A DNA stretch of 64,000 nt. It comes from Legionella busanensis. GTDB lineage: Bacteria; Pseudomonadota; Gammaproteobacteria; Legionellales; Legionellaceae. Both the position numbers and the translations under genes were made by a program. The DNA is taken from contig NZ_UGOD01000001.1 of assembly GCF_900461525.1 (NCBI RefSeq), positions 342,501 through 406,500 on the forward strand. The letters are read 5' to 3'. Each line of letters starts with the position of its first letter. Positions within the stretch are counted from its first letter, which is position 1. Below are positions 23,684 to 34,048 of this stretch, piece after piece. A model generated the notes under the pieces. It did no database searches. It saw nothing but the letters and a program-made list of their open reading frames with translations, and was not told where the DNA came from.

Positions 23684-23924
23684 TGAATCTAGTGCCAGAA
23701 CGCTGGTTGGAAAAATCGTTAGCGATAAGATGCAAAAAACTATTGTAGTCATGGTCGAGCGTACAGTAAAGCATCCTAAGTACGGCAAAATTATAAAGAA
23801 AAGAACTAAATTACATGCCCATGATGAAAATGAGATAGGCAAAATCGGCAATACTGTTAAGATTCGTGAATCTCGACCTCTCTCAAAGACAAAAAGTTGG
23901 GTTCTTGTTGAAGTTATTTCTTAA
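23670..23924 (+). CDS. rpsQ: Ribosomal protein S17
   Basis: 16S rRNA-binding protein of the 30S body. 84 residues, same as E. coli. ATG 23670 is chosen over a TTG at 23658 by family length. Contains [14 protein letters not shown] and [14 protein letters not shown]. Last gene of the S10 unit. Confidence 0.96.
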   Translation: MSKNSESSARTLVGKIVSDKMQKTIVVMVERTVKHPKYGKIIKKRTKLHAHDENEIGKIGNTVKIRESRPLSKTKSWVLVEVIS

Positions 23925-23949
23925 TAGGTTGTAACGACTTTTAAAATCC

Positions 23950-23980
23950 AAAAAGGGCTGATATAATCAGCCACCTTTTT
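23950..23980 (+). terminator. Terminator hairpin at the S10/spc border
   Basis: A run of five A, stem GGCTGA/TCAGCC (23956-23961 with 23967-23972), loop TATAA, and a T run at 23976-23980. It has the form of an intrinsic terminator 26 bases after rpsQ. The loop also carries the spc -10 box. Confidence 0.65.
23959..23967 (+). promoter_or_regulatory. Extended -10 promoter of the spc operon
   Basis: TGATATAAT gives a perfect TATAAT (23962-23967) with an upstream TG; no good -35 box is seen. The spc promoter of E. coli lies in the same rpsQ-rplN gap. It falls inside the terminator hairpin at 23950-23980. Confidence 0.6.
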
Positions 23981-24008
23981 CTGGTCGTATTAAGAACTGG
24001 AGTTTATT

Positions 24009-24374
24009 ATGATACAAATGCAGACGGTGCTTGATGTTGCTGATAACAGCGGCGCGCGCAAAGTGATGTGTATCAAAGTGCTAGGGGGATCTCATCGTCG
24101 CTATGCACGAGTAGGGGATGTCATTAAAGTTAGTATTAAAGATGCCATTCCTAGAAGTAAAGTAAAAAAGGGTGCAGTCATGAAGGCTGTAGTGGTTAGA
24201 ACTAGCCAAGGCGTTCGCCGCGATGATGGTTCACTTATTCGCTTTGATGGAAACGCAGCTGTTCTTTTAAATAACCAAAACGAGCCTATTGGTACCCGTA
24301 TATTTGGTCCAGTAACACGCGAATTAAGAGAGAAATTTATGAAAATTATCTCTTTAGCCGCAGAAGTATTGTAA
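24009..24374 (+). CDS. rplN: Ribosomal protein L14
   Basis: Subunit-bridge protein of 50S. 121 residues (E. coli 123). Starts [34 protein letters not shown] near the end. GGAG precedes the start. First gene of the spc unit. Confidence 0.98.
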   Translation: MIQMQTVLDVADNSGARKVMCIKVLGGSHRRYARVGDVIKVSIKDAIPRSKVKKGAVMKAVVVRTSQGVRRDDGSLIRFDGNAAVLLNNQNEPIGTRIFGPVTRELREKFMKIISLAAEVL

Positions 24375-24386
24375 AAGGATAAAATT

Positions 24387-24713
24387 ATGAAGCGTATCCG
24401 TTCTGGCGATACAGTCATTGTTATCACTGGTAAGAGTAAAGGGCATATTGGCAAGGTAAACCGTGTATTTAGCGACTCAGTGGTTGTTGAAGGTGCCAAT
24501 TTGATTAAGAAACATATTAAGCCTAATCCACAGGTCAATGATAAGGGTGGCATTCGCTCTATTGAAGCACCGCTGCATATTTCTAATGTCGCCTTATATA
24601 ATCCTGCTTCTAAAAAAGCAGATAAAGTAGGTTTTAGAAACATAGAAAAAGATGGTAAAACATACAAAGTTAGATATTTCAAGTCTAACGATGAAGTAGT
24701 TGACTTAATCTAA
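24387..24713 (+). CDS. rplX: Ribosomal protein L24
   Basis: Assembly-initiator protein with a KOW motif (RSGDTVIVITGKSKGHIGKV). 108 residues (E. coli 104). Twelve bases after rplN. Confidence 0.97.
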   Translation: MKRIRSGDTVIVITGKSKGHIGKVNRVFSDSVVVEGANLIKKHIKPNPQVNDKGGIRSIEAPLHISNVALYNPASKKADKVGFRNIEKDGKTYKVRYFKSNDEVVDLI

Positions 24714-24731
24714 TTACGTAGGTGGCGGGAA

Positions 24732-25283
24732 ATGGCAAGACTTAAAGAATATTATAATAGCGAAGTAGTTGAAATGATGATGAAGAAGTTCGGCTACAAA
24801 AGCGTAATGCAAGTCCCAAAAATTGTTAAAATAACATTGAATATGGGTGTTGGTGAAGCAGTAGGTGATAAAAAGGTTATGAATCATGCTGTTGAAGATA
24901 TGACTTTAATTGCTGGTCAAAAACCAATTATTACTAAAGCTCGAAAATCATTAGCTGGTTTTAAAATTCGTGAAGGCTGGCCTATTGGCTGCAAAGTTAC
25001 TTTACGAAAAAAACAAATGTATGAATTTTTAGATAGACTTATTAGTATCGCTTTACCACGCGTTCGTGATTTTCGTGGCCTCAGTCCAAAATCTTTTGAT
25101 GGTACAGGTAACTATAGTATGGGTTTAAGCGAGCAGATCGTTTTTCCTGAAATTGATTTTGATAAAACTGACGGAATTAGAGGCTTAGATATTTGCATAA
25201 CGACTAGTGCTAAAACGAACGAAGAAGCAAAAGCGTTATTAGAGGCATTTAATCTACCTTTAAAAGACAGAGACAAACATTAA
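24732..25283 (+). CDS. rplE: Ribosomal protein L5
   Basis: 5S rRNA-binding protein. 183 residues (E. coli 179). [35 protein letters not shown] and [20 protein letters not shown] are family hallmarks. Confidence 0.98.
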   Translation: MARLKEYYNSEVVEMMMKKFGYKSVMQVPKIVKITLNMGVGEAVGDKKVMNHAVEDMTLIAGQKPIITKARKSLAGFKIREGWPIGCKVTLRKKQMYEFLDRLISIALPRVRDFRGLSPKSFDGTGNYSMGLSEQIVFPEIDFDKTDGIRGLDICITTSAKTNEEAKALLEAFNLPLKDRDKH

Positions 25284-25297
25284 AGAAGGGTATTACC

Positions 25298-25600
25298 GTG
25301 GCTAAAAAATCAATGCTCGAACGAGAAAAAAAGCGTGCAAAGCTGGTTGATAAATATTTTGAAAGACGAGTTGAATTAAAAAATTTAATCAAAACATCAA
25401 AAGATTTTGATACAATAATGGATGCACAAGAGCAGTTAGCAAAACTGCCTGTTAATTCTAATCCGGTCCGTCATAGCACTCGATGCCAACAATGTGGCCG
25501 GCCTCACGCCGTATATAAAAAGTTTGGGCTTTGCAGAATTTGCTTACGGCAACAATTAATGAATGGTAATGTTACTGGCGGTCGTAAATCTAGCTGGTAA
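25298..25600 (+). CDS. rpsN: Ribosomal protein S14, long form with zinc-type cysteines
   Basis: 30S head protein. 100 residues from GTG 25298, the long form found in E. coli. Unlike E. coli it keeps two CxxC pairs, Cys63/Cys66 and Cys79/Cys82 (CQQCGRPH and CRICLRQ), the zinc ribbon normally associated with the short 61-residue form. Zinc binding is inferred from spacing. Confidence 0.97.
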   Translation: MAKKSMLEREKKRAKLVDKYFERRVELKNLIKTSKDFDTIMDAQEQLAKLPVNSNPVRHSTRCQQCGRPHAVYKKFGLCRICLRQQLMNGNVTGGRKSSW

Positions 25601-25624
25601 TATCAAGACTATTGGAGAAAAAGA

Positions 25625-26020
25625 GTGAGTATGCATGATCCTGTAGCTGATATGCTGACCCGAATTAGAAATGGACAGCAGGCGAAACACCAAAGCGTTA
25701 CTCTTCATTCATCAAAATTGAAAGAAGAAATTGCTCGTGTATTAAAAGAGGAAGGTTACATAGTAGATTATAGTATTGAGTCTAGTAAGAATAATATTAA
25801 AAGTATTACTATCGATTTAAAATATTATCACGGTAGACCAGTAATAGAGCGGATTGAACGTGTAAGTCGTCCTGGCTTAAGAGTTTATAAACCTTTTAAT
25901 GAGTTGTCAGCTATACCTGGATTTGGAATTGCTATTGTATCAACCTCTAAGGGTGTTATGACTCATGTGGCAGCTAAATCCCAGCGGGTTGGTGGCGAAG
26001 TACTTTGTGAAATAGCTTAA
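25625..26020 (+). CDS. rpsH: Ribosomal protein S8
   Basis: Central-domain 16S binder; represses the spc operon in E. coli. 131 residues from GTG 25625, which gives the family's [16 protein letters not shown] and lies 7 bases after GGAG; ATG 25631 would remove two residues. Ends with [12 protein letters not shown]. Confidence 0.97.
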   Translation: MSMHDPVADMLTRIRNGQQAKHQSVTLHSSKLKEEIARVLKEEGYIVDYSIESSKNNIKSITIDLKYYHGRPVIERIERVSRPGLRVYKPFNELSAIPGFGIAIVSTSKGVMTHVAAKSQRVGGEVLCEIA

Positions 26021-26037
26021 AGTTTGCGAGGAATGAT

Positions 26038-26574
26038 ATGTCAAGAGTAGCAAAGGCCCCAATTTCCCTACCTAATAATGTAGGGTTAACTGTAACTAAA
26101 GAATTAATGACCGTAAAAGGGCCAAAAGGGGAATTAACTCAAGCCTATAATAAGCTAGTTGATATCTCTACTGACGGTTCAAATGTAGTAACATTCAAGC
26201 CTGCTTCAAAAGATCCTAAAGGCTGGGCTCATGCTGGTACTGCTAGAGCGTTACTTAATAACATGGTTAAAGGTGTAACAGAAGGTTTCACTATAACTTT
26301 GGAATTAGTTGGTGTAGGTTATAGAGCACAAGCTAGTGGAAAAACTGTTAACTTAAGTTTAGGTTTTTCTCACCCTGTAGAATTTAAATTACCTGAAGGG
26401 GTAACTGCTGAAACGCCAAATAACACTACTATTAATTTACGTGGTATTGATAAGCAATTATTAGGTCAAGTAGCTGCTGAAATTCGAGCAATTAGAAAAC
26501 CTGAACCTTATAAGGGTAAAGGTGTTAAATATGCTGGCGAATATATAGCTCGTAAAGAAGCTAAGAAGAAATAG
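26038..26574 (+). CDS. rplF: Ribosomal protein L6
   Basis: 50S protein near the GTPase centre. 178 residues (E. coli 177). KGPKGELTQ in the first repeat and [19 protein letters not shown] at the C-terminus. Confidence 0.98.
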   Translation: MSRVAKAPISLPNNVGLTVTKELMTVKGPKGELTQAYNKLVDISTDGSNVVTFKPASKDPKGWAHAGTARALLNNMVKGVTEGFTITLELVGVGYRAQASGKTVNLSLGFSHPVEFKLPEGVTAETPNNTTINLRGIDKQLLGQVAAEIRAIRKPEPYKGKGVKYAGEYIARKEAKKK

Positions 26575-26583
26575 GGTTTAAAA

Positions 26584-26940
26584 ATGAATAAACGAACTTC
26601 TCGTGTTCGACGTGGTATGAAAGCTAAAGCAATACAGCGAAATTGCAATCGTCCGCGTCTTGTTGTTTATCGCAGTGCATGCAATATTTATTCTCAGATC
26701 GTCATTGGAAGTGAGAAAGGAGATGTTGTTTTAGTTTCTTGTTCAACACTTGATAATGAATTAAAAAATTCATTAAGTGGTACTAAAGTTGAGCAAGCCC
26801 AGCAAGTAGGTAAATTACTTGGGGAAAGAGCTAAAGCTAAAGAAATCCTTAATGTAGCTTTTGATCGTTCTGGCTATAGATATCACGGCCGAGTTAAAGC
26901 TTTGGCTGATGGTGCGCGTGCAGCTGGTTTGAATTTTTAA
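26584..26940 (+). CDS. rplR: Ribosomal protein L18
   Basis: 5S rRNA-binding protein. 118 residues (E. coli 117). [18 protein letters not shown] and the C-terminal [21 protein letters not shown] are typical. Confidence 0.97.
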   Translation: MNKRTSRVRRGMKAKAIQRNCNRPRLVVYRSACNIYSQIVIGSEKGDVVLVSCSTLDNELKNSLSGTKVEQAQQVGKLLGERAKAKEILNVAFDRSGYRYHGRVKALADGARAAGLNF

Positions 26941-26950
26941 AGGAAAAGTA

Positions 26951-27466
26951 ATGGCATTTGATGATTCTAAAGTAAACGAAGGCTACCAAGAGAAATTAGT
27001 TTCCGTTACTCGTACAGCTAAAGTTGTAAAGGGTGGTCGCGTTTTTGGCTTTGCTGTTTTAGTTGTAATTGGTGATGGCAAAGGTAAAGTCGGTTTTGGT
27101 CGTGGTAAAGCACGTGAGGTTCCAGTAGCAATTCAAAAGGCTATGGAACAAGCACGAAAGAACATGACTTATATTCCATTAGCCGGAAATACTATTCATC
27201 ACGAAATTACTTGGAATTATGGTGCTTCAAAAGTATTTATGAAACCTGCTAGTGAAGGTACAGGTATTATTGCTGGCGGTGCTATGCGTGCTGTTTTAGA
27301 AGTTTTAGGCGTGCAAAATATTTTAGCTAAAAGTATTGGTTCAACTAATCCTAGTAATATTGTAAGGGCTACTATTGGTGCCTTAACTAATATTGGCACT
27401 CCTGACTATGTTGCAGCGAAACGCGGTAAGACAATTGAACAAATAACGGCAGATCAGCATGAGTAA
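26951..27466 (+). CDS. rpsE: Ribosomal protein S5
   Basis: Protein of the mRNA entry channel and decoding fidelity. 171 residues (E. coli 167). [20 protein letters not shown] and [19 protein letters not shown]. Its end overlaps rpmD by 8 bases. Confidence 0.98.
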   Translation: MAFDDSKVNEGYQEKLVSVTRTAKVVKGGRVFGFAVLVVIGDGKGKVGFGRGKAREVPVAIQKAMEQARKNMTYIPLAGNTIHHEITWNYGASKVFMKPASEGTGIIAGGAMRAVLEVLGVQNILAKSIGSTNPSNIVRATIGALTNIGTPDYVAAKRGKTIEQITADQHE

Positions 27467-27644
27467 AAATATTAAAATTACTTTAGTTAAAAGTATTATT
27501 GGTCGTAAGCCTAAGCATATTCAAATTGTTAAACAACTTGGCTTAGGTAAATTAAATAGTTCTGTTATTCATGCAGATAACCCTTGTATTCGTGGGTTAG
27601 TGAATGCAGTTGAGTATTTATTGAAAGTCGAGGAGTGTGCTTAA
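27459..27644 (+). CDS. rpmD: Ribosomal protein L30
   Basis: Small 50S protein, 61 residues (E. coli 59). [19 protein letters not shown] identifies it. ATG 27459 lies inside the end of rpsE; the stop directly abuts the rplO start. Confidence 0.95.
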   Translation: MSKNIKITLVKSIIGRKPKHIQIVKQLGLGKLNSSVIHADNPCIRGLVNAVEYLLKVEECA

Positions 27645-28079
27645 ATGAACTTAAATTCACTTTCTCCTGATTATGGTTCACGTACAGCGAAACGTCGTGT
27701 AGGTCGTGGAATTGGATCAGGCTTAGGTAAAACTAGTGGCCGAGGTCATAAAGGCCAGAAAGCAAGAGCAGGTGGCTTTCATAAAATAAACTTTGAAGGC
27801 GGTCAAATGCCTATTCAACGTCGTCTACCTAAAATGGGCTTTAAATCCCGAAATAGTAAGCTTGTTGATGAAGTTACTTTATCTGAGCTTGCAAAGTTAG
27901 ACGCTGATATAATTGACATTAATGCTTTAAGAGAGTTTGGTTTAATTAATAAACTTATTAAAGATGTCAAAGTTATTTTATCTGGCGAGATAACTAAACC
28001 TTTAAAGATTAAAGGTCTTCGTGCAACCAAGGGTGCACGTGCAGCAATCGAACAAGCAGGTGGAAGCGTAGAAGATTAA
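27645..28079 (+). CDS. rplO: Ribosomal protein L15
   Basis: Late-assembly 50S protein, 144 residues, same as E. coli. Gly/Arg-rich start with [19 protein letters not shown], then GFKSRNSK. One base separates it from secY. Confidence 0.97.
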   Translation: MNLNSLSPDYGSRTAKRRVGRGIGSGLGKTSGRGHKGQKARAGGFHKINFEGGQMPIQRRLPKMGFKSRNSKLVDEVTLSELAKLDADIIDINALREFGLINKLIKDVKVILSGEITKPLKIKGLRATKGARAAIEQAGGSVED

Positions 28080-28080
28080 T

Positions 28081-29409
28081 ATGAATAGCAAAAAACAATT
28101 AACTAGCCAAACAAAAGGTGGATTAGCCGAATTAAAAGCTCGGCTTTTATTTGTAGTCCTTGGTATTCTTGTGTATCGATTAGGGGCACATATTCCTGTT
28201 CCAGGATTAGATCCACAAAAACTAGCTAACTTTTTTGGAGAACAGCAGAATACTATTTTTGGCTTATTTAATATGTTTTCGGGTGGTGCATTATCTCGAG
28301 TTACGGTTTTTGCTATTGGGATAATGCCTTATATTTCTGCCTCTATTATTATTCAACTTTTTTCTGTTGTATCACCTAAGCTTGAGCAATTGAAAAAAGA
28401 AGGGGAGTCCGGACGGCGAAAAATAAATCAATACACTCGTTATTTAACTTTAGTTTTATCTATTTTTCAGTCCTTAGGTATGGCACGTTGGTTAGCTGGA
28501 CAAAATATTGCCTTACATGCTGATATTTTTTTCTATTTCACAGCTGTCGTTACATTAGCTACAGGTACTATGTTTTTGATGTGGCTTGGAGAACAAATTA
28601 CTGAAAAGGGTGTAGGTAACGGTATTTCGTTAATTATTTTTTCTGGAATTGTTTCTAGTATGCCTAATGCGCTTGCTTCTATTTTTCAGCAAGTCCGTGA
28701 AGGGCAAATGCAAGCTCTTACCTTAATCTTAATTGGTTTAATCGTTGTAGTTGTTACAGGTTTTGTTGTCTTCATGGAAAGAGCCCAACGACGAATTCGG
28801 GTAAACTATGCTCAACGTACACACGGTAGAAAAGTTTACGCTGCTCAATCTAGCCATTTACCATTAAAGATAAATATGTCTGGCGTTATTCCACCGATTT
28901 TTGCTTCTAGCATTATTTTATTACCTGCTACTTTGGCACAATTTTTTGCTAAAGGTAAAGGTATGGACTGGCTTGCAGATATTGGTATGGCACTATCACC
29001 TGGCCAACCTCTTTATTTGATAGTTTATGCTATTGCTATTTTGTTTTTTGCTTTTTTCTATGCTGCTCTTGTTTTTAATCCAAAAGACACAGCAGATAAT
29101 TTAAAGAAGTCTGGCGCTTATATTCCTGGTATTCGTCCTGGTGAGCAAACAACACGTTATATTGATTCAGTCATGACAAGGCTAACGTTAATCGGCGCTA
29201 TTTATTTAGTTTTAGTATGCTTGTTACCACAAATTCTAATGTATACCTGGCACGTTCCCTTTTACTTTGGCGGGACTTCACTTTTAATCATTGTTGTCGT
29301 AATTATGGATTTTGTTGCGCAAGTGCAAGCCCATTTAATGACTCAACAATATGATTCTTTGATGAAAAAGGCCAATTTTAGAGGCACAAAGTTGCCTGGT
29401 CTTTTATAA
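28081..29409 (+). CDS. secY: Preprotein translocase channel SecY
   Basis: Pore subunit of the Sec translocon with ten membrane segments; partner of SecE (2750-3121). 442 residues (E. coli 443). PVPGLD near the start, the segment [20 protein letters not shown] with the plug region, and the cytosolic loops [10 protein letters not shown] and GIRPGEQT are conserved. Last large gene of the spc unit. Confidence 0.98.
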   Translation: MNSKKQLTSQTKGGLAELKARLLFVVLGILVYRLGAHIPVPGLDPQKLANFFGEQQNTIFGLFNMFSGGALSRVTVFAIGIMPYISASIIIQLFSVVSPKLEQLKKEGESGRRKINQYTRYLTLVLSIFQSLGMARWLAGQNIALHADIFFYFTAVVTLATGTMFLMWLGEQITEKGVGNGISLIIFSGIVSSMPNALASIFQQVREGQMQALTLILIGLIVVVVTGFVVFMERAQRRIRVNYAQRTHGRKVYAAQSSHLPLKINMSGVIPPIFASSIILLPATLAQFFAKGKGMDWLADIGMALSPGQPLYLIVYAIAILFFAFFYAALVFNPKDTADNLKKSGAYIPGIRPGEQTTRYIDSVMTRLTLIGAIYLVLVCLLPQILMYTWHVPFYFGGTSLLIIVVVIMDFVAQVQAHLMTQQYDSLMKKANFRGTKLPGLL

Positions 29410-29430
29410 ATAAATTTTTTGGAGTTATCA

Positions 29431-29544
29431 ATGAAAGTTAGAGCATCAGTCAAGCGCCTATGCCGAAATTGTAAAATTATTAAGCGAAATGGAATTATTC
29501 GTGTTATTTGTAAGGATGCAAGACATAAACAAAAGCAAGGTTAA
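29431..29544 (+). CDS. rpmJ: Ribosomal protein L36
   Basis: 37-residue zinc-ribbon protein (E. coli 38), read directly from the sequence. Begins [19 protein letters not shown]; Cys11, Cys14, Cys27 and His32 form the zinc site. GGAG lies 7 bases upstream. It sits between secY and rpsM, its standard place. Confidence 0.97.
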   Translation: MKVRASVKRLCRNCKIIKRNGIIRVICKDARHKQKQG

Positions 29545-29551
29545 TTATTGC

Positions 29552-29580
29552 TTGATTTTGTATCAATAAAATAGTATTCT
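29552..29580 (+). promoter_or_regulatory. Candidate promoter of the alpha operon
   Basis: TTGATT (29552-29557), 17-base spacer, TATTCT (29575-29580), in the 79-base gap between rpmJ and rpsM. No alpha-operon pseudoknot could be confirmed by eye in the following 43 bases. Confidence 0.5.
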
Positions 29581-29623
29581 TCTGTCCCTTTCTGGCAGAG
29601 CAAAATAACGTACGGAGAGATTA

Positions 29624-29980
29624 ATGGCTCGTATTGCAGGTGTAAATATACCAGATAATAAACATATTGTTATTGCATTAACGTCAATTTATGGTATTGG
29701 TAAAACAACTTCAAAAAAATTATGCCAAGCTGTGGGGGTTGATCCTGCCACTAAAGTTTCTCAAATTCCTGAGGAATTGCTTGAGGCATTTCGTGCTGAA
29801 ATTGCAAAAATGACAATCGAAGGTGATTTACGCCGTGTTGTTACGATGAATATTAAGCGTCTAATGGACTTAGGTTGTTATAGAGGCTTACGTCACCGTC
29901 GAGGCCTGCCTTTACGCGGTCAACGAACTAAAACTAATGCGCGTACTCGTAAAGGTCGTCGCAAAGGCGTAAGTAAATAA
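29624..29980 (+). CDS. rpsM: Ribosomal protein S13
   Basis: 30S head protein forming bridges to 50S. 118 residues as in E. coli. [19 protein letters not shown] and [28 protein letters not shown] precedes the ATG. Confidence 0.98.
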   Translation: MARIAGVNIPDNKHIVIALTSIYGIGKTTSKKLCQAVGVDPATKVSQIPEELLEAFRAEIAKMTIEGDLRRVVTMNIKRLMDLGCYRGLRHRRGLPLRGQRTKTNARTRKGRRKGVSK

Positions 29981-29998
29981 TTATTTTAGGAAATTGAG

Positions 29999-30397
29999 AT
30001 GGCTACAGCTAAAGCAAAGCAACAAAAGACCAGAAAAAAAGTTAAACGTGTCGTTTCTGATGGTATTGTGCATGTACATGCATCTTTTAATAACACTATT
30101 GTTACTTTTACAGATCGGCAAGGCAACGCCTTGTGCTGGGCAACTTCTGGCGGATCTGGATTTCGCGGTTCTAGAAAAAGTACCCCTTACGCTGCTCAGG
30201 TTGCTACTGAACGCGCCTCTGCAGTTGCTAAAGAATTTGGTATGAAATCTGTGGCTGTATTTGTTCACGGACCTGGTCCTGGCCGCGAATCGACTATTCG
30301 TGAGTTAATATCTCAAGATTTCAAAATTGTTGAAATTACCGATGTTACAGGCATACCTCATAATGGTTGCAAGCCCCCTAAAAAACGTCGCGTTTAA
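29999..30397 (+). CDS. rpsK: Ribosomal protein S11
   Basis: Platform protein of 30S. 132 residues (E. coli 129). [20 protein letters not shown] and [18 protein letters not shown] are diagnostic. Confidence 0.98.
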   Translation: MATAKAKQQKTRKKVKRVVSDGIVHVHASFNNTIVTFTDRQGNALCWATSGGSGFRGSRKSTPYAAQVATERASAVAKEFGMKSVAVFVHGPGPGRESTIRELISQDFKIVEITDVTGIPHNGCKPPKKRRV

Positions 30398-30414
30398 AGA
30401 TTCAGGAGTGATTA

Positions 30415-31035
30415 ATGGCTAGATATCTTGGTCCCAAGTGTAAACAATCTCGTAGAGAGGGGATTGATCTTCTTACAAAAAGTGCAGTGCGAGATTTTAA
30501 ATCTAAATGTAAAGCGGATAAATTACCAGGTCAACATGGTGGTACTAAACCACGTTTAAGTGATTATGGTCTTCAATTACGTGAAAAGCAGAAATTACGT
30601 CGTTATTATGGTGTTTTAGAAAAGCAATTTCGTAATTATTATAAAGCTGCTGCTCGTAAAAAAGGTTCTACTGGTGAGAACTTGATGGTTTTACTTGAAA
30701 GTCGTTTGGATAATATAGTATATCGTATGGGATTTGCCAGCACTCGAGCTGAAGCAAGACAACTTGTTAGTCATAAAGCCATTTTAGTTAATGATCAAGT
30801 AGTTAATATTCCATCTTATCTTGTTAAGCCTGGTGATGTTATTGCTATTCGTCAACGAGCTAAAGAGCAAGGTCGTATTAAAGCAGCTATTGCTTTATCT
30901 GAGCAAAGAGCACCCTGCGATTGGTTAACAGTCGATTCTAATTCGTTAAAAGGTACATTTGCTTCTGCTCCTAGTATCAATGACTTGTCGTCTGATTTTA
31001 ACGTCAATTTAGTTGTAGAACTTTACTCTAAGTAA
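30415..31035 (+). CDS. rpsD: Ribosomal protein S4
   Basis: Primary 16S binder and, in E. coli, repressor of the alpha operon. 206 residues as in E. coli. [16 protein letters not shown], then the S4 RNA-binding domain [20 protein letters not shown]. Confidence 0.98.
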   Translation: MARYLGPKCKQSRREGIDLLTKSAVRDFKSKCKADKLPGQHGGTKPRLSDYGLQLREKQKLRRYYGVLEKQFRNYYKAAARKKGSTGENLMVLLESRLDNIVYRMGFASTRAEARQLVSHKAILVNDQVVNIPSYLVKPGDVIAIRQRAKEQGRIKAAIALSEQRAPCDWLTVDSNSLKGTFASAPSINDLSSDFNVNLVVELYSK

Positions 31036-31054
31036 GATCTGGAGACATTGTCTA

Positions 31055-32044
31055 ATGTATGAAATTAATGAAATGTTGACACCCACTGTACTTAAGGTAC
31101 AGGCGAACACTAAACATCATTCTCGTATTGTACTTGAACCTTTAGAGCGTGGATATGGTCATACTTTAGGAAATGCACTACGAAGAATTCTTCTTTCATC
31201 TATGCCAGGTTGGGCAATTACTGAAGTGGCAATCGATGGTGTCTTGCATGAGTATAGTACAATAGAAGGCGTTCGTGAGGATGTTGTTGACATACTCTTA
31301 AATTTAAAACAAGTTGCAATCAAAATTGCCGCTGGACGTGAGGCAACACTCACTTTAAATAAAGTTGGTCCTTGTGTTGTTACAGCTGGTGATATTGAAT
31401 TGTCAGCTGATCAAGAAATTGTTAACCCTGATCATGTAATTGCCACTTTAAATGAAAATGGCAAACTTAATATGACAATGAAAGTAGAGCGAGGAATTGG
31501 TTTTCACGCAACTGATTATGCTACTTCTATTTTTGAAGAAGAAACTACTCAGAAATCTGTTGGCAAGCTTAAACTTGATAATAGCTTTTCACCTGTGGTT
31601 AAAGTTGCTTACTTTGTTGATAGTGCGCGTGTCGAGAATCGAACTGATTTAGATAAATTAACTATTGATTTATTTACTAATGGTACTTTAGATCCTGAAG
31701 AAGCTATTAGAATTTCTGCCTCAATTCTTCAGCGACAGCTTCATGCTTTTGTTGATATGCAATTTGAAGAATCTCGTACTGATAACAAAGAACGTAATGA
31801 TTTTGACCCAATTTTGTTAAGACCAGTTGATGATTTAGAACTTACAGTTCGTTCAGCTAACTGTCTAAAAGCTGAAAATATTTATTATATTGGTGATTTG
31901 GTACAGAAAACTGAAAATGAATTGTTAAAGACGCCTAATTTAGGTAAGAAGTCACTTACAGAAATTAAAGACGTGCTTGCTTCTCGCTCATTGTCTTTAG
32001 GAATGAAACTTGAAAATTGGCCTCCAGCTAATCTAGGCGATTAA
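31055..32044 (+). CDS. rpoA: RNA polymerase alpha subunit
   Basis: Core assembly subunit with a C-terminal activator and UP-element binding domain. 329 residues as in E. coli. N-terminal domain with [20 protein letters not shown], linker, and C-terminal domain with [19 protein letters not shown]. The ATG at 31055 is ten bases after GGAG (31041-31044), a slightly long spacing. Confidence 0.98.
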   Translation: MYEINEMLTPTVLKVQANTKHHSRIVLEPLERGYGHTLGNALRRILLSSMPGWAITEVAIDGVLHEYSTIEGVREDVVDILLNLKQVAIKIAAGREATLTLNKVGPCVVTAGDIELSADQEIVNPDHVIATLNENGKLNMTMKVERGIGFHATDYATSIFEEETTQKSVGKLKLDNSFSPVVKVAYFVDSARVENRTDLDKLTIDLFTNGTLDPEEAIRISASILQRQLHAFVDMQFEESRTDNKERNDFDPILLRPVDDLELTVRSANCLKAENIYYIGDLVQKTENELLKTPNLGKKSLTEIKDVLASRSLSLGMKLENWPPANLGD

Positions 32045-32059
32045 TATTAGGAGTTTAAG

Positions 32060-32446
32060 ATGCGTCACCGTAATGCCGGCCGAAATTTTAGCCGAACTAG
32101 TAGCCATCGTAAAGCGATGTTTTCGAATATGTGCTGCTCTTTAATTGAACATGAATTAATTAAAACGACACTTCCCAAAGCAAAAGAATTACGTCGCTAT
32201 TTAGAGCCCTTAATTACTGTTAGCAAAAAAGATTCAGTTGCTTCTAGAAGACATGTTTTTGATAAGTTACGCTCTAAAAGCGCTGTAGGTAAATTATTTA
32301 CTATCCTCGGTCCTCGTTTTTCTGAAAGACCAGGTGGCTATTTGCGTATTTTAAAATGTGGTTTCCGCCCCGGCGATAATGCGCCTATGGCTGTAGTTGA
32401 ACTTGTTGATCGTCCTGTACAAACAGAGGATGATGCTGACGAGTAA
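32060..32446 (+). CDS. rplQ: Ribosomal protein L17
   Basis: 50S protein at the tunnel exit. 128 residues (E. coli 127). [20 protein letters not shown] and [20 protein letters not shown]. Ends the ribosomal run, 14 bases before the terminator stem. Confidence 0.98.
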   Translation: MRHRNAGRNFSRTSSHRKAMFSNMCCSLIEHELIKTTLPKAKELRRYLEPLITVSKKDSVASRRHVFDKLRSKSAVGKLFTILGPRFSERPGGYLRILKCGFRPGDNAPMAVVELVDRPVQTEDDADE

Positions 32447-32460
32447 CTCTTTTCTCTTTA

Positions 32461-32487
32461 AAAGCCCACAATATGTGGGCTTTTTTT
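32461..32487 (+). terminator. Rho-independent terminator after rplQ
   Basis: AAAGCCCACA (32461-32470) pairs with TGTGGGCTTT (32474-32483), loop ATA, followed by more T. The strongest intrinsic terminator in the window; it closes the ribosomal protein super-operon. Confidence 0.95.
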
Positions 32488-32635
32488 CTTAACTTTGTAT
32501 CTATTTAAGATTTTCTTCTAATTTAAAATTGCCCTTTCAAATTTTGCTTTAATTGTTACTCGTACTTTTCTTTATTAAAAAATAATTATACGATCTGCTT
32601 TTCTATTTGTCTTTTTTACTAGAAGTGAAGTTGTC

Positions 32636-34048
32636 ATGTCAGCAAGCTTTAGATGGGCCTTAATTGATATTGAAACTACAGGCTTACACATTACGCATGA
32701 TAAGATTACTGAAATAGCAGTAATTATTCTGACTGAGAAAGGTGTAGAAGCAACCTGGCATAGTTTAATTAATCCTGAGTGCTCTATCCCTGAGCAAATT
32801 ATTAAATTAACGGGAATAGATAATAATTTAGTTCAAAATGCACCAACTTTTACATTAATTGCGGAAGAACTTATATTACTTTTGCAAGGTTGTATTCTAG
32901 TAGCACATAATGCTCGCTTTGATTATAGTTTTTTAAAAAATGCTTTTAAAGAATGTAACATCACTTTTCAAATTCCTGTTTTATGTTCAATAAAATTATT
33001 AAAAAATTTCTATCCTGCTTTTAAGAGTTATAAACTAAGTGCGATAGCACAAGCCTTTTGTTTTGCTAAAGAGGTAATTCATAGAGCGCAAGATGATGTT
33101 AATTTATTACGGAAAGTAATTGAGCATTTGTTTCAAGAGTTTTCTTTAATAGAAGTATTGAGAAAAGCAAAAAAAATTTATCAGCAATCCAGTATCCCTT
33201 CAACGTTAGTAACTGATTGTAGCACCTTTCCAGATACACCCGGTGTGTATATATTTTACGGAAATGAGAAAACTTTACCCTTATATATAGGTAAAAGTAT
33301 TTCACTTAGACAAAGAATTTTATCTCACTTTCAAGCTGATCATGCGCACGCAAAAGAGTTTGTTTTATCACAACAAGTGAAATATATCGAAGTTATTCCT
33401 ACAGCAGGTGAGTTAAGTGCTTTACTTTTGGAGTCAGCGTTAATTAAGGAGAGGATGCCATTGTATAATCGTCGTTTAAGAAAGAAAAAAAGCTTAGTTA
33501 CAATAAAAGCAACTGAAATGGATGGTTACATAACGTTGACGGCTTTGCGAACCACAATTGATGATGAATTTGAAAGGGTACCAAATAATTTATTTGGTGC
33601 TTTTAGAAGTATAAATGCAGCAAAAAAAATAATGTTGTACTGGGTTAAGGAATTTGGGCTTTGCGCTAAGCTATGTAACCTTGAACTAACCAAGCATGCT
33701 TGTTTTTCTTATCAGTTAAAAAAATGTCAAGGTGCGTGTATAAAAGCAGAACCATCTGAAGTTTATAATCATCGTGTTAAAGAAGCATTAGGACAATATA
33801 AACGCGAAACTTGGCCTTATAAGGGCAGTATTGCTATTAAAGAGCAAGATGAAGGTAATAAATTAACGCAATATTTAGTTTTTGATCAATGGCATTATCT
33901 GGGCTCAGTAGATACGGAAGCAGAACTAGCAAATTTAAAAATAAGTAAGAAACATCTAATAGACACTTTTGATGATTACAAAATACTTGTAGCTTTTCTT
34001 AAAAGTAAACGCGATCAATTAAACATTTTAGAATTAAGTGATACTTAA
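32636..34048 (+). CDS. DnaQ-type exonuclease fused to a Cho/UvrC-like GIY-YIG nuclease
   Basis: 470-residue two-part nuclease, probably for DNA repair. Residues 1-165 form a DEDDh 3'-5' exonuclease: Asp11 and Glu13 in LIDIETTG, Asp96 in NARFDYSFL, His149 and Asp154 in HRAQDD. Residues 198-285 form a GIY-YIG domain like the N-terminal half of UvrC: PGVYIF, LYIGKS, Arg225, and Glu266 in LLLESALIKERMPLYN. A cysteine cluster in CFSYQLKKCQGAC resembles the iron-sulfur site of UvrC. The UvrC C-terminal RNase H-like and HhH parts are absent, so it is Cho-like with an added exonuclease. Such fusions are known in other bacteria; the substrate here is unknown. Single gene after a terminator; its end overlaps the opposing gene by 15 bases. 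Confidence 0.88.
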   Translation: MSASFRWALIDIETTGLHITHDKITEIAVIILTEKGVEATWHSLINPECSIPEQIIKLTGIDNNLVQNAPTFTLIAEELILLLQGCILVAHNARFDYSFLKNAFKECNITFQIPVLCSIKLLKNFYPAFKSYKLSAIAQAFCFAKEVIHRAQDDVNLLRKVIEHLFQEFSLIEVLRKAKKIYQQSSIPSTLVTDCSTFPDTPGVYIFYGNEKTLPLYIGKSISLRQRILSHFQADHAHAKEFVLSQQVKYIEVIPTAGELSALLLESALIKERMPLYNRRLRKKKSLVTIKATEMDGYITLTALRTTIDDEFERVPNNLFGAFRSINAAKKIMLYWVKEFGLCAKLCNLELTKHACFSYQLKKCQGACIKAEPSEVYNHRVKEALGQYKRETWPYKGSIAIKEQDEGNKLTQYLVFDQWHYLGSVDTEAELANLKISKKHLIDTFDDYKILVAFLKSKRDQLNILELSDT

